From contig CAWJGS010000004.1 of assembly GCA_963842575.1 (NCBI GenBank), forward strand, positions 372,001 through 436,000: a stretch of DNA of 64,000 nucleotides. Reading direction: 5' to 3'. The stretch comes from JACDER01 sp963842575. GTDB lineage: Bacteria; Actinomycetota; Thermoleophilia; Gaiellales; Gaiellaceae. The notes beneath the pieces were generated by a model. That model had not been told where the DNA came from. It did no database searches and worked only from the letters and a program-made list of their open reading frames with translations. Shown here piece after piece: positions 9,585 through 17,655 of this stretch (position 1 is its first letter; each line of letters starts with the position of its first letter). Position numbers and translations under genes: made by a program.

Positions 9585-10606
9585 GATCCGAGGACGCGCT
9601 CGATCGCCTTGTCCCACGTCACCTCGTCGGCGAGGGCGTGGCCGGCACGGCCGAGCGAGCGGGCCTCGTCCACGTGCTCGCGCAGCCAGGCGAACGCGTC
9701 GGCGACCGCGGCCGCGCGCGGCTCGCACACGAGGCCGGTCTCGCGGTCGCTCACGACCTCCAGCGGGCCGCCCGCGTCGGTGGTCGTCACGACCGGCTTG
9801 TCCGCGAGGAACGCCTCGTACGGGACCATCCCGAAGTCCTCGTCCACGGGCGCGTAGTAAACGGCGAGGCAGCGCGCGTACAGGCCCGCGAGCTCCTCGT
9901 CGCTCACGCGGCCGAGGAAGCGGACGCGGCCGTCCAGGCTGCGCTCACCCGCCAGCGCCTCGAGCCGGGTGCGGTCGGGCCCGTCGCCGGCCACAACCAC
10001 GGAGAAGGAGCTCGCGGCCGCGGCCTCGATCAGGAGGTCGACGCGCTTGGCGCGGTCGAGCCGGCCGACGGAGAGGACGAAGTCGCCGTAGTCGTCACAG
10101 CGGTACGGCAGTTCCTGTGGCGGGTGTGGGAGCACCTCGGCGACGAGGCCGGTGGAGCTCTCCAGGCGCTGCTGGTTGTTGCGCGAGGTGGTGAACAGCT
10201 TGCGCGCCTCGCCCAGGACGCGCTTGTCGAACGCGTGCACGGCGCGCCGTGTGGCGCGGTCCTCCGCCGACTCGGAGAACTGGCCGAGCTCGGTCCGGTC
10301 GAGCTCGTACGCCTGCCGGAACTGGTGCAGCAGCCACACGACCTTGTTGGGATGCCGGACCGCGTACGACGGGAACTTCGTCGCGATCACGAGGTCGATC
10401 GGCCGGCCTTCCGCCTCCGTCAGGTCGAGCAGGCGCCACATGAACGCCTGCGTGAGCACCCGCGTGCCCGGGTACCACTTGTACGGAACGGTGACGAGCT
10501 CGGCTTCGTGGCCGCGCTTGCGCAGCTCCTGCACGAGATCGTCGACGAAGATCTCCGTCCCGCCGCGCGCGAACGGAACCTGAGCGGAGCAGACCGCGAT
10601 CCTCAT
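9581..10606 (-). CDS. GT4 family glycosyltransferase
   Basis: 341 residues. It begins MRIAVCSAQVPFARGGTE, has the loop DLVIATKFPSYAVRHPNKV, the hinge-region SVGRLDRAKRVDLLIEA and the donor motif EDFGMVPYEAFLADKP. This is a recognised GT4 subgroup in which the second EX7E Glu lies in PYEA. Overlaps both neighbours by four bases (ATGA upstream, GTGA downstream). Likely cytoplasmic, extending the lipid-linked repeat unit. Confidence 0.88.
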   Translation of the reverse strand: MRIAVCSAQVPFARGGTEIFVDDLVQELRKRGHEAELVTVPYKWYPGTRVLTQAFMWRLLDLTEAEGRPIDLVIATKFPSYAVRHPNKVVWLLHQFRQAYELDRTELGQFSESAEDRATRRAVHAFDKRVLGEARKLFTTSRNNQQRLESSTGLVAEVLPHPPQELPYRCDDYGDFVLSVGRLDRAKRVDLLIEAAAASSFSVVVAGDGPDRTRLEALAGERSLDGRVRFLGRVSDEELAGLYARCLAVYYAPVDEDFGMVPYEAFLADKPVVTTTDAGGPLEVVSDRETGLVCEPRAAAVADAFAWLREHVDEARSLGRAGHALADEVTWDKAIERVLGS

Positions 10607-11832
10607 GTCCGCGCGACGATCGCGTAGTCGAGCGGGGCGAAGAGGAGCTCGTTCAGCCGCCTCACGTTGCGCGCCAGCACGGGGTCATCCGGCACCGTCA
10701 GCCGCTCCTCCGGCTCGTTCAGGAACCGCTTCTCGACCTCGGCGAACCCGGCCTGGCGCGCGAGCAGCTCCAGCGTCTCGGGGACGAGCGGCTGCGCGTG
10801 CGTCAGGTCGGCGAAGTAGTTGCGGAGGGCGAGCGGCGAGAGCGGGTTGATCGTCTCGGCGACGAGGACGCCGCCGGGGCGGAGCTTCCGCGCGGCGAGC
10901 TCGAGCAGGCGGACGAGCGCCGGCGGCGGCAGGTGCTCCAGCAGCTGGGCCGCGAAGACGCCGCCGAGCGAGCCGTCGTCCAGCTTCTCGAGTGCTGCGA
11001 GCGCGTCACCCTGGTCGACGTCCAGGCCCTCGCCCCGCGCGTACGCGACCATGTCCGCGTCAGCGTCGATCCCGCGCGCCTCGATCCCGGCCTCCCCCAG
11101 GAGCGCCAGGAACTCGCCGCGCCCGCAGCCGAGGTCGAGCACCGGCGCCGCGTCGCGGAAGTCCTCGACGTACCGCGCCTGGCGCCCCCGGATCTCGCCG
11201 GAGTCCCCGCGCATCCGCGACTCGAAGGCGAAGTAGTCGGGGACGGCGTCCGCGCCGGGCTGAGCCGCGACGGTCGCAGGCGCGGCCTCCGCGCGCCGGC
11301 GCTCGAGCCGCAGGAGCCGCTCCTCGACCTCGGCGAGCAGCCGCCGCCGCTCCGCCAGCTCCGCCGTCACCGACTCGCGCGCTGCCGCCGCCTCCTCGAG
11401 CCCGGCGGCCTGCGCGGCCTGGAGCTCCGCTCGGTCGGAGCGGCGCTCGTCGGCCTCCCGGGCGAGCGACGCGGACAGCTCGTCGTTGCGGCCGCTCAGC
11501 TCGTCCGCGAACCGCAGCAATGCTGCGTTGAACGCCCGCTGCTCGGCGGCGAACGGGCCGACGTACCAGCTCATCAGCTTGCGCAGGGCCCGCTTGACCG
11601 GATAGGCGAGCCACCCCCGCACGCCCGGCCGGCGGTGGATCGGCCGGTCGACCGCGACCGCCCAGCGAGCTTCCGCCTCACTGCGCGCGTCGCGACGGGC
11701 CTCGGCCCGCGTCGAGGGCCGCGCGGGTTCGTCCTCGCCCCGAACGGCCCGCGTCAGACGCTCGACATGTTCGGACGCGTCCACTGAAGAAATCCCTGCA
11801 GATGTAAAGGTTTTGTCCGCCCCGGCCGGCAT
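10603..11832 (-). CDS. Class I SAM-dependent methyltransferase with N-terminal coiled coil
   Basis: 409 residues. Residues ~1-95 are charged and of unknown fold, ~100-185 are strongly predicted coiled coil (repeated E/R/L heptads), and the Rossmann methyltransferase begins at VLDLGCGRGE (231-240, SAM motif I), with LLEHLPPPALVRLLE later. Coiled-coil plus methyltransferase resembles chain-terminating or capping enzymes of O-antigen systems such as WbdD, in which the coil acts as a length ruler; that parallel is inference. First gene of the 11832-3771 operon. The ATG at 11832 is preferred because a TACAAT hexamer ends six bases before it, as expected for a leaderless transcript. Confidence 0.8.
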   Translation of the reverse strand: MPAGADKTFTSAGISSVDASEHVERLTRAVRGEDEPARPSTRAEARRDARSEAEARWAVAVDRPIHRRPGVRGWLAYPVKRALRKLMSWYVGPFAAEQRAFNAALLRFADELSGRNDELSASLAREADERRSDRAELQAAQAAGLEEAAAARESVTAELAERRRLLAEVEERLLRLERRRAEAAPATVAAQPGADAVPDYFAFESRMRGDSGEIRGRQARYVEDFRDAAPVLDLGCGRGEFLALLGEAGIEARGIDADADMVAYARGEGLDVDQGDALAALEKLDDGSLGGVFAAQLLEHLPPPALVRLLELAARKLRPGGVLVAETINPLSPLALRNYFADLTHAQPLVPETLELLARQAGFAEVEKRFLNEPEERLTVPDDPVLARNVRRLNELLFAPLDYAIVART

Positions 11833-11838
11833 CCGAGC

Positions 11839-11844
11839 ATTGTA
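11839..11844 (-). promoter_or_regulatory. Leaderless -10 element TACAAT for the 11832-3771 operon
   Basis: TACAAT on the minus strand, six bases before the ATG at 11832. It supports that start and an mRNA beginning at or next to the start codon. No clear -35 hexamer is visible. Confidence 0.6.
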
Positions 11845-11857
11845 TTCCCCAGGGAGC

Positions 11858-11863
11858 TACCCT
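11858..11863 (+). promoter_or_regulatory. Leaderless -10 element TACCCT for the 11871 gene
   Basis: TACCCT seven bases before the ATG at 11871, in the 38-base gap shared with the divergent methyltransferase gene. Fits the TANNNT pattern seen throughout the window. Confidence 0.55.
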
Positions 11864-11870
11864 TCCGGCG

Positions 11871-13007
11871 ATGGCGGACCAGGACAGCGTCTGGACCGAA
11901 AAGGACGCGAGCGAGCTCCGGGATGAGTTCGAGCCCGTGTACGGCGGCCGGACGGTGCTCGTCACCGGCGCGGACGGCTTCATGGGCTCGCATCTGACCG
12001 AAGCGCTCGTCGCGCTCGGCGCCAACGTCCACGCGTTCGTGCGCGCGACCTCGAGCGGCGCGCTGAACAACATCGGCCACCTGCGCCACTCGCTGAAGGT
12101 CCACTTCGCCGACCTGACCGACCGCACCTCCGTCGACTACCTGATCCGCGACCTGGCCAAGGAGGACGATCGTCCGTTCATCTTCCACCTGGGCGCGCAG
12201 GCCCACGTCGGCGAGAGCTGGCACCGGCCGTACGAGACGCTCATGGCGAACACGGTCGGCACGCTCAACCTCCTCCAGTCCATCGTCGACCACGGCCTGG
12301 AGATCGAGAAGTTCGACACCGCGGGCACGTCGGAGGAGTACGGCAACGTCCGCGAGCCCGTCCGGCACCACCACGATTTCGACGACGCGGGCAGCCTGAT
12401 CCTCCACGAGCGCTCGCCCATCAACCCGAAGTCGATCTACGCGACGAGCAAGGTCGCCGCCGACTTCCTCACGATGAACTACCACGACGCGTTCGGCCTC
12501 CCGACGCTCGTCACGCGCATGTTCAACAACTACGGCCCGCGTCAGAACCCGCGCTACGTGACCGGGACGATCATCACCCAGGCCCTCACACGCGAGCGCG
12601 TCGAGCTCGGCCAGCTCGAGCCCATGCGCGACTTCTGCTTCTGCACGGACGGCGTCCGCGGCCACCTGACCGTTACGGCGCACGGCGTCCCCGGCGACGT
12701 CTACGTGTACGGACAGGGCGCCAACATCACGATGCGCGACTGGGCCGACATGATCCTCCGCGTCGGCGAGGAGGAGGGCTACTGGACCGGCCGCGAAGTG
12801 GTCACCGTCGCCGAGCGCTTTCGCCCGGGCGTGAGCGAGGTCATGGCGCTGCGGGTCGGCTACGAGAAGCTCGAGCAGGAGACCGGGTGGAAGCCGAAGG
12901 TTTCGTGGGAGGAAGGCGTCTCCCGGACGATCGCCTGGTATGCGGCCAACCGCGACCGCTGGATCGGGCGCGTGGACTGGCTCGAGCCCGAACGCGTCAG
13001 GTCGTGA
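11871..13007 (+). CDS. NAD-dependent nucleotide-sugar 4,6-dehydratase (GDP-mannose/dTDP-glucose dehydratase family)
   Basis: 378 residues, extended SDR fold. Cofactor loop GADGFMG (33-39), catalytic TSEEYG (153-158) and YATSK (190-194, Tyr190/Lys194) place it in the 4,6-dehydratase group that makes 4-keto-6-deoxy sugars. The next gene is GDP-L-fucose-synthase-like and overlaps it by four bases (GTGA), so GDP-mannose 4,6-dehydratase is the most likely activity. However the glycine loop lacks the TGxxGQDG form of classical Gmd, so another nucleotide sugar is possible. About 28 extra residues precede the first strand. Confidence 0.85.
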   Translation: MADQDSVWTEKDASELRDEFEPVYGGRTVLVTGADGFMGSHLTEALVALGANVHAFVRATSSGALNNIGHLRHSLKVHFADLTDRTSVDYLIRDLAKEDDRPFIFHLGAQAHVGESWHRPYETLMANTVGTLNLLQSIVDHGLEIEKFDTAGTSEEYGNVREPVRHHHDFDDAGSLILHERSPINPKSIYATSKVAADFLTMNYHDAFGLPTLVTRMFNNYGPRQNPRYVTGTIITQALTRERVELGQLEPMRDFCFCTDGVRGHLTVTAHGVPGDVYVYGQGANITMRDWADMILRVGEEEGYWTGREVVTVAERFRPGVSEVMALRVGYEKLEQETGWKPKVSWEEGVSRTIAWYAANRDRWIGRVDWLEPERVRS

Positions 13008-13927
13008 ACGTCCTCGTCACCGGCGGCGGCGGCTTCCTCGGCTCGCACCTGGTCGAGCGCCTCCGCGCCTCAGGCCACGACCCGTTCGTCGCCCGCCGCC
13101 GCGACTACGACCTGACGAAGTGGGACGACGCCGAGCGGCTCTTCTCCGACGCCGGTCCGGAGCTGGTCTTCCATCTCGCCGCCGAGGTCGGCGGAATCGG
13201 CGCGAACCGCGCCAATCCCGGGCGCTACTGGTACGCGAACCTGATGATGGGCGCGCACGTCCTGGAGCTGTCGCGCCTGCACGGAGTCCGCAAGCTGGTC
13301 GCGGCGGGCACCGTCTGCGTCTACCCGAAGCACGCACGGGTCCCCTTCCGCGAGGACGACCTCTGGAATGGCTTCCCCGAGGAGACGAACGCGCCGTACG
13401 GCACCGCGAAGCGCGCGCTGCTCGTCGGCGGGCAGGCCTACCGCGAGCAGTACGGCGTCAACGCCGTCTGCCTGATGCCGACTGGGCTGTACGGGCCGCG
13501 CGACAACTTCGACCTCGAGACTTCGCACGTTCTCGCGGCGCTCGTCCGGAAGATGCTGGAGGCCGACGACGAGATCGTGCTGTGGGGAGACGGCTCGCCG
13601 ACACGGGAGTTCCTCTACGTCGACGATTGCGTCGACGCGTTCATGCTCGCGACCGAGCGCTACGACGGCGCCGAGCCGGTGAACGTCGGCACGGGCGAAG
13701 AGATCGCCATCCGCGATCTTGCCGCGCTGGTCGCGCAGGCCACCGGATTCGAAGGCTCGATCGTGTGGGACACGTCCAGGCCGAACGGCTACCCGAGGCG
13801 CAAGCTCGACACGTCCCGCGCGGACGAGCTGTTCGGCTTCCGCGCCAGCACGCCGCTCCGCGAGGGGATCGAACGAACCGTCGCCTGGTACCGAGACGCG
13901 GTGCTAGTAGGCACCCCGACGGGTTAG
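13004..13927 (+). CDS. fcl: GDP-L-fucose synthase-like epimerase/reductase
   Basis: 307 residues from the GTG at 13004, chosen because it sits in a GTGA overlap and leads straight into the cofactor motif TGGGGFLG. EVGGIGANRANP and GTVCVYPK are hallmarks of the GDP-4-keto-6-deoxymannose 3,5-epimerase/4-reductase (WcaG) family. Predicted catalytic residues are Cys105, Tyr132 and Lys136; the usual catalytic Ser is Thr103 here. Together with the preceding dehydratase it would supply an activated 6-deoxyhexose, probably GDP-fucose, for the polysaccharide. Its last 24 bases overlap the convergent priming transferase gene. Confidence 0.85.
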   Translation: MNVLVTGGGGFLGSHLVERLRASGHDPFVARRRDYDLTKWDDAERLFSDAGPELVFHLAAEVGGIGANRANPGRYWYANLMMGAHVLELSRLHGVRKLVAAGTVCVYPKHARVPFREDDLWNGFPEETNAPYGTAKRALLVGGQAYREQYGVNAVCLMPTGLYGPRDNFDLETSHVLAALVRKMLEADDEIVLWGDGSPTREFLYVDDCVDAFMLATERYDGAEPVNVGTGEEIAIRDLAALVAQATGFEGSIVWDTSRPNGYPRRKLDTSRADELFGFRASTPLREGIERTVAWYRDAVLVGTPTG

Positions 13928-15439
13928 CACCGCCGGGATCGTCTTCGCCAGGATCGAGATGTCGAGCCACAGCGACCAGTTCTCGATGTAGAAGAAGTCG
14001 AGCCGCACGAGATCGTCGAAGCCCAGGGAGGATCGGCCCGAGATCTGCCACAGACCCGTCATCCCCGGCAGGACCAGGTCACGCTTGCGGTGCCAGTGCT
14101 CGAGCCTGCGGTAGTCGCGGATGCGGAGCGGCCGCGGCCCGACGAGGCTCATCTCCCCGCGCAGCACGTTCAGCACCTGCGGCACCTCGTCCAGCGAGAG
14201 GCGCCGCAGCATCGCCCCGACGGTGGTGACACGGGGGTCGTCGCGGATCTTGAACAGAGGGCCGTCCGCCTCGTTCGCCCATTCGAGCTCGGCCTGCTGC
14301 TCGTCCGCTCCGGCGATCATCGTGCGGAACTTGAGCATGGTGAACTCGTTGTGGCGCAGGCCGACGCGGCAGTCGTGGTAGAAGACCGGCCCTCGCGAGC
14401 TGAGTTTGATCGCCGCGGCGATCGCGAGCCAGACCGGCAGGCCGAAGACGACGATCAGGACGCTCACGAGCACGTCGAACGTACGCTTCACGATCCAATC
14501 CGCGCCCACGAGGATCGGCGGCCGGAGCTCGAACAGCGGGACGCCCTGTCCCGGGATGTATTCGGTGCGCTGCAGCAGCAGCTCCGTCGTCTTCGGCGCG
14601 ACGCGCACCTTCACCCCGCGCCGGTGCGCCGCCTCGGCGATCCCCATCAGCTCCTGTTCGTCCAGGCCCTGGTCGGCGACGATGAGCTCGCCGACGCTGT
14701 TGCCGGCCAGGATGCGCGGCAGGTCGGTGAAGGTACCGAGCACGGACATCGACCCGGGGCTCTCGTCCTGCTCCTTCGAGCGCGAGACGACGCCCAGGAA
14801 GTCGTAGTCGATCCCGCCACGGCGTGAGCCGAGCGCATTGCGGAGCTCTTGGAGCGTGTCTTCCGTCCCCACGAGGATGACGCGCCGGCGGACGCCGGCG
14901 GCGCGCAGGATGTCGGCGGAGATCGCGTCGTAGCTCGCACGCAGCAGCCCGACCAGCGCGACGGTGAGGACGAGCGCGGTGGGGAAGAACCCGAACGTCT
15001 TGAACTCCAGCTTTCCTATCCCCACTCCGAAGGCCACCGCGATCACGAGGACAGCCGCGAGCGCGGAGACGACCCGGCCGAAACCGGCGCGGCGCTCACG
15101 CGGCGCGTACAGGCCCCCCTGCCAGAAGACGAGCACCATCACGACGGCGAGGAAGGGAAGCCAGTCGGTGACCTGCCGCCAGAGCACGCCCCAGAGCGGC
15201 GGGCTGTTGCCGCGGTACAGGTCGCGAAGCACGAGCGCCGCGTAGATGCCGAAGGCGAGCCCGGCGAGGTCGATCAGCACGAGGGTCGCGATGCTCGCGA
15301 GCCGGCGCAGGAACGCGCGGACCGGGCTGCGGACGAGCAGGTACGGCTGGGAGAAACGGATGTCCCGCGTCGCGTCGGGCGCGAGTGCCGCAGGCCCTTC
15401 GGAGTCAGCCGGTGCGGGCTTCGTCTCCAGGCTGCTCAC
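13904..15439 (-). CDS. Polyprenyl glycosylphosphotransferase (long WbaP/WcaJ type)
   Basis: 511 residues. About five N-terminal membrane segments lead into a Rossmann-like region (RRVILVGTED), then a C-terminal bacterial sugar transferase domain with KRTFDVLVS, MLKFRTM, RLSLDEVPQVLNVLRGEMS and PGMTGLWQISGRS. These enzymes transfer a hexose-1-phosphate from a UDP-sugar to undecaprenyl phosphate and start repeat-unit synthesis. The GTG at 15439 is supported by TACACT seven bases upstream, so it can be transcribed separately from the upstream hydrolase gene (30-base gap). It is one of three candidate priming enzymes in the window (with 2-1774 and 29072-29656). Confidence 0.9.
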   Translation of the reverse strand: MSSLETKPAPADSEGPAALAPDATRDIRFSQPYLLVRSPVRAFLRRLASIATLVLIDLAGLAFGIYAALVLRDLYRGNSPPLWGVLWRQVTDWLPFLAVVMVLVFWQGGLYAPRERRAGFGRVVSALAAVLVIAVAFGVGIGKLEFKTFGFFPTALVLTVALVGLLRASYDAISADILRAAGVRRRVILVGTEDTLQELRNALGSRRGGIDYDFLGVVSRSKEQDESPGSMSVLGTFTDLPRILAGNSVGELIVADQGLDEQELMGIAEAAHRRGVKVRVAPKTTELLLQRTEYIPGQGVPLFELRPPILVGADWIVKRTFDVLVSVLIVVFGLPVWLAIAAAIKLSSRGPVFYHDCRVGLRHNEFTMLKFRTMIAGADEQQAELEWANEADGPLFKIRDDPRVTTVGAMLRRLSLDEVPQVLNVLRGEMSLVGPRPLRIRDYRRLEHWHRKRDLVLPGMTGLWQISGRSSLGFDDLVRLDFFYIENWSLWLDISILAKTIPAVLTRRGAY

Positions 15440-15446
15440 GTCACTC

Positions 15447-15452
15447 AGTGTA
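15447..15452 (-). promoter_or_regulatory. Leaderless -10 element TACACT for the 13904-15439 gene
   Basis: TACACT on the minus strand seven bases before the GTG at 15439. It suggests an internal promoter between the glycoside hydrolase and the priming transferase genes. Confidence 0.5.
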
Positions 15453-15469
15453 CGCAGGAGCGACTTTCC

Positions 15470-16645
15470 TTACTGACGTCTGGACAGGCGACGGAAGGTG
15501 GTATACGCGGGCTTCTTCTTTCCTTTCACGGTCATCAGCCCGGACTGCCAACCCTGCTTCACCCGGCGGTCGTCCCGCAGGAGGAACCAGACGAGCATGT
15601 CGATCTTCGGGTTCTTACGGACGATGGCGTATGCCTGCGCCATGTACTGGGCCTGTTTCGCGTACGAGACGCCGAACACCGGATCGGGAGGCTTCGTCTG
15701 GTAGCCGTACTCGGTGATCCAGAGGTGCTTGCCGGGATAGAGCTTCTGCAGCAGCTTGAGCAGGGTGTTGATGTTCCCGAGCGTCACCGCGGTGGGCGCC
15801 TGCGGGGGCGTGGTCGGCGTTTCGCTCGGGCCGCTGTAGTAGGGGTGGTGCGCGTAGACGTCGAAGCGCGCGCCTGCCTTCTTGAGGGCGGTGAGGAAGA
15901 CGAGCGGTGAGACGGATGGGCGAGTGCCGCGCGCGCGGTTGTTGCCGCGCGGCGCGGTCGCGCCGCAGGCCACCTTCTCGCCGCTGAGCCGCGTCGAGTG
16001 GATGCCGGTGACGATCGCGTTGCACATCTTGGCGTAGACGACGGGGCTGTAGACCACGAACCTCTTTCCCTGCTTCTTCCACTGCGGGCGGATGAAGACC
16101 GGGTTGTTCGGCTCGTTCCAGGCCAGCCAGAGACGGATGGCGGGCAGCGGATCCACGGAGCCCGGCGGCGTGTAGTCGCCGCTGTAGCGCTTGGCCGCGG
16201 CGGTGGCGAAGGCCTTCAGGTCGGCCATTTTCTTCGGCGGGTAGTAGCGGGCCTTGCCCCCGTTGGCCCAGCGGGGCGTCCCGACGATGGTGGCGATCAC
16301 CTTGATGTCCGCGTCGGCCGCGCGCTTCATCAGCTCGTCGAACGGGCTGAAGTGGTAGGCGGGATCGGCCGGATCCGTGGGGTCGTCGGGCCGGCGGCTG
16401 GCCACCGCAAGGGGGGCGCCGCCCCAGCGCAGGTTCACGCGCAGTATCTGGTCGTGCGCGGCCTTGAGCAGCGGGAACGCGCGGAGGGGATGCCCGTAGA
16501 CCTCGCTGTCGTCGTAGATCCCGAGCCTGAGCGCGCGCGACGTCGCGCCCGTCGTCCCCAACGGACCCGTGGCCGCCCCTACGCCGGTTGCGACGAAGAG
16601 AAGACCGATGACAAGCGCAGCGACTCTAAACAGCGACCGGTTCAC
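15470..16645 (-). CDS. Secreted clan GH-A glycoside hydrolase (GH39/GH5-like)
   Basis: 391 residues with a signal peptide (MNRSLFRVAALVIGLLF, cleavage near 25). A (beta/alpha)8 barrel is indicated by the acid/base motif LAWNEPN (Glu178) and the nucleophile motif ITEYGYQT (Glu312), with HHPYY between them; these are GH-A signatures. It would hydrolyse or remodel a polysaccharide outside the membrane. It overlaps the end of the UDP-xylose synthase gene by 20 bases and lies before a priming transferase, so its substrate may be the polymer made here. Related proteins are at 17656-19770 and 35907-37342, but this one lacks their C-terminal module. Confidence 0.8.
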   Translation of the reverse strand: MNRSLFRVAALVIGLLFVATGVGAATGPLGTTGATSRALRLGIYDDSEVYGHPLRAFPLLKAAHDQILRVNLRWGGAPLAVASRRPDDPTDPADPAYHFSPFDELMKRAADADIKVIATIVGTPRWANGGKARYYPPKKMADLKAFATAAAKRYSGDYTPPGSVDPLPAIRLWLAWNEPNNPVFIRPQWKKQGKRFVVYSPVVYAKMCNAIVTGIHSTRLSGEKVACGATAPRGNNRARGTRPSVSPLVFLTALKKAGARFDVYAHHPYYSGPSETPTTPPQAPTAVTLGNINTLLKLLQKLYPGKHLWITEYGYQTKPPDPVFGVSYAKQAQYMAQAYAIVRKNPKIDMLVWFLLRDDRRVKQGWQSGLMTVKGKKKPAYTTFRRLSRRQ

Positions 16646-17564
16646 GGCCGAGTGACACCAACATTCTTCGTAGACCCCCTTCGAGATCGATCTCCGGCTC
16701 CCAGCCGAGCACCTCGCGGGCCCGCGTGATGTCCGGCTGGCGGACCTGCGGGTCGTCGATTGGAAGCGCTTCGTACACGATCTCGCTCTTCGATCCCGTC
16801 ACGCGGAGGACGGCCTCCGCGAGCTCGAGGATCGTGAATTCCCCCGGATTGCCCAGATTCGTGGGCAAGTGCTCGCCGCTCTCGGCGAGCGCGAACAGGC
16901 CTCGGATCAAGTCGTCGACGTAGCAGAAGCTCCGCGTCTGGGAGCCGTCTCCGAACACCGTCAGCTGCTTGTCCTCCAGCGCCTGGCGAATGAACGTCGG
17001 GATGGCGCGCCCGTCGTAGGGCCGCATGCGCGGGCCGTACGTGTTGAAGATGCGCGCGATCGACGTGTCCACGCCCTGCTGGCGGTGGTAGGCCATCGTC
17101 ATCGCCTCTGCATACCGCTTCGCCTCGTCGTAGACACCCCGCGGCCCAATCGGATTCACGTTGCCCCAGTAGCTCTCGGGCTGCGGGTGCACTTCCGGAT
17201 CGCCGTACACCTCGCTCGTCGACGCCAGCAGGAACCGCGAGCGCTTGAACTTGGCGAGCCCGAGCGCGTGGTGCGTGCCGTACGAGCCGGTCTTGAGCGA
17301 ATGGAGCGGCATCCGCATGTAGTCGATCGGGCTGGCGAGCGCGGCGAGGTGGAACAGGTAGTCGATCTCTTCGTCGACGAAAAGCGGGTCGATCATGTCG
17401 TGATTCACGAACTCGAACCCGTCGTCTCGGAGGTGCTCGATGTTCTCGAGCGTCGAGACGATCAGGTTGTCCACGCAGATGACCCGATGACCCTGCTCGA
17501 GCAGGTACTCGCACAGGTGTGAGCCGAGGAAGCCCGCACCGCCCGTGACCAGGGTAGTCGGCAT
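16626..17564 (-). CDS. uxs: UDP-glucuronate decarboxylase (UDP-xylose synthase)
   Basis: 312 residues, extended SDR. GGAGFLG (8-14) binds NAD; TSEVYG (116-121), YWGNVNPIGPR (132-142) and YDEAK (145-149, Tyr145/Lys149) are near-diagnostic for UDP-xylose synthases. It converts UDP-glucuronate to UDP-xylose, giving a pentose donor for the glycosyltransferases around it. Soluble, with no membrane anchor. First gene of a minus-strand unit that continues into the hydrolase; TATCAT stands eight bases before its ATG. Confidence 0.92.
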   Translation of the reverse strand: MPTTLVTGGAGFLGSHLCEYLLEQGHRVICVDNLIVSTLENIEHLRDDGFEFVNHDMIDPLFVDEEIDYLFHLAALASPIDYMRMPLHSLKTGSYGTHHALGLAKFKRSRFLLASTSEVYGDPEVHPQPESYWGNVNPIGPRGVYDEAKRYAEAMTMAYHRQQGVDTSIARIFNTYGPRMRPYDGRAIPTFIRQALEDKQLTVFGDGSQTRSFCYVDDLIRGLFALAESGEHLPTNLGNPGEFTILELAEAVLRVTGSKSEIVYEALPIDDPQVRQPDITRAREVLGWEPEIDLEGGLRRMLVSLGREPVAV

Positions 17565-17572
17565 AGCGGTCG

Positions 17573-17578
17573 ATGATA
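17573..17578 (-). promoter_or_regulatory. Leaderless -10 element TATCAT for uxs
   Basis: TATCAT on the minus strand eight bases before the ATG at 17564. Close to the TANNNT consensus used in front of other unit-leading genes here. Confidence 0.5.
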
Positions 17579-17643
17579 CTGACGGTGGCTGCGGGCCCCC
17601 GCCGGCTCTCGCGGTCTTACGGATCCCTTACGAGACACGCTGC

Positions 17644-17649
17644 TACCGT
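17644..17649 (+). promoter_or_regulatory. Leaderless -10 element TACCGT for the 17656 gene
   Basis: TACCGT six bases before the GTG at 17656. It fixes the start at this GTG rather than at codons further upstream, where the open frame is not protein-like. Confidence 0.55.
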
Positions 17650-17655
17650 CGCTGC

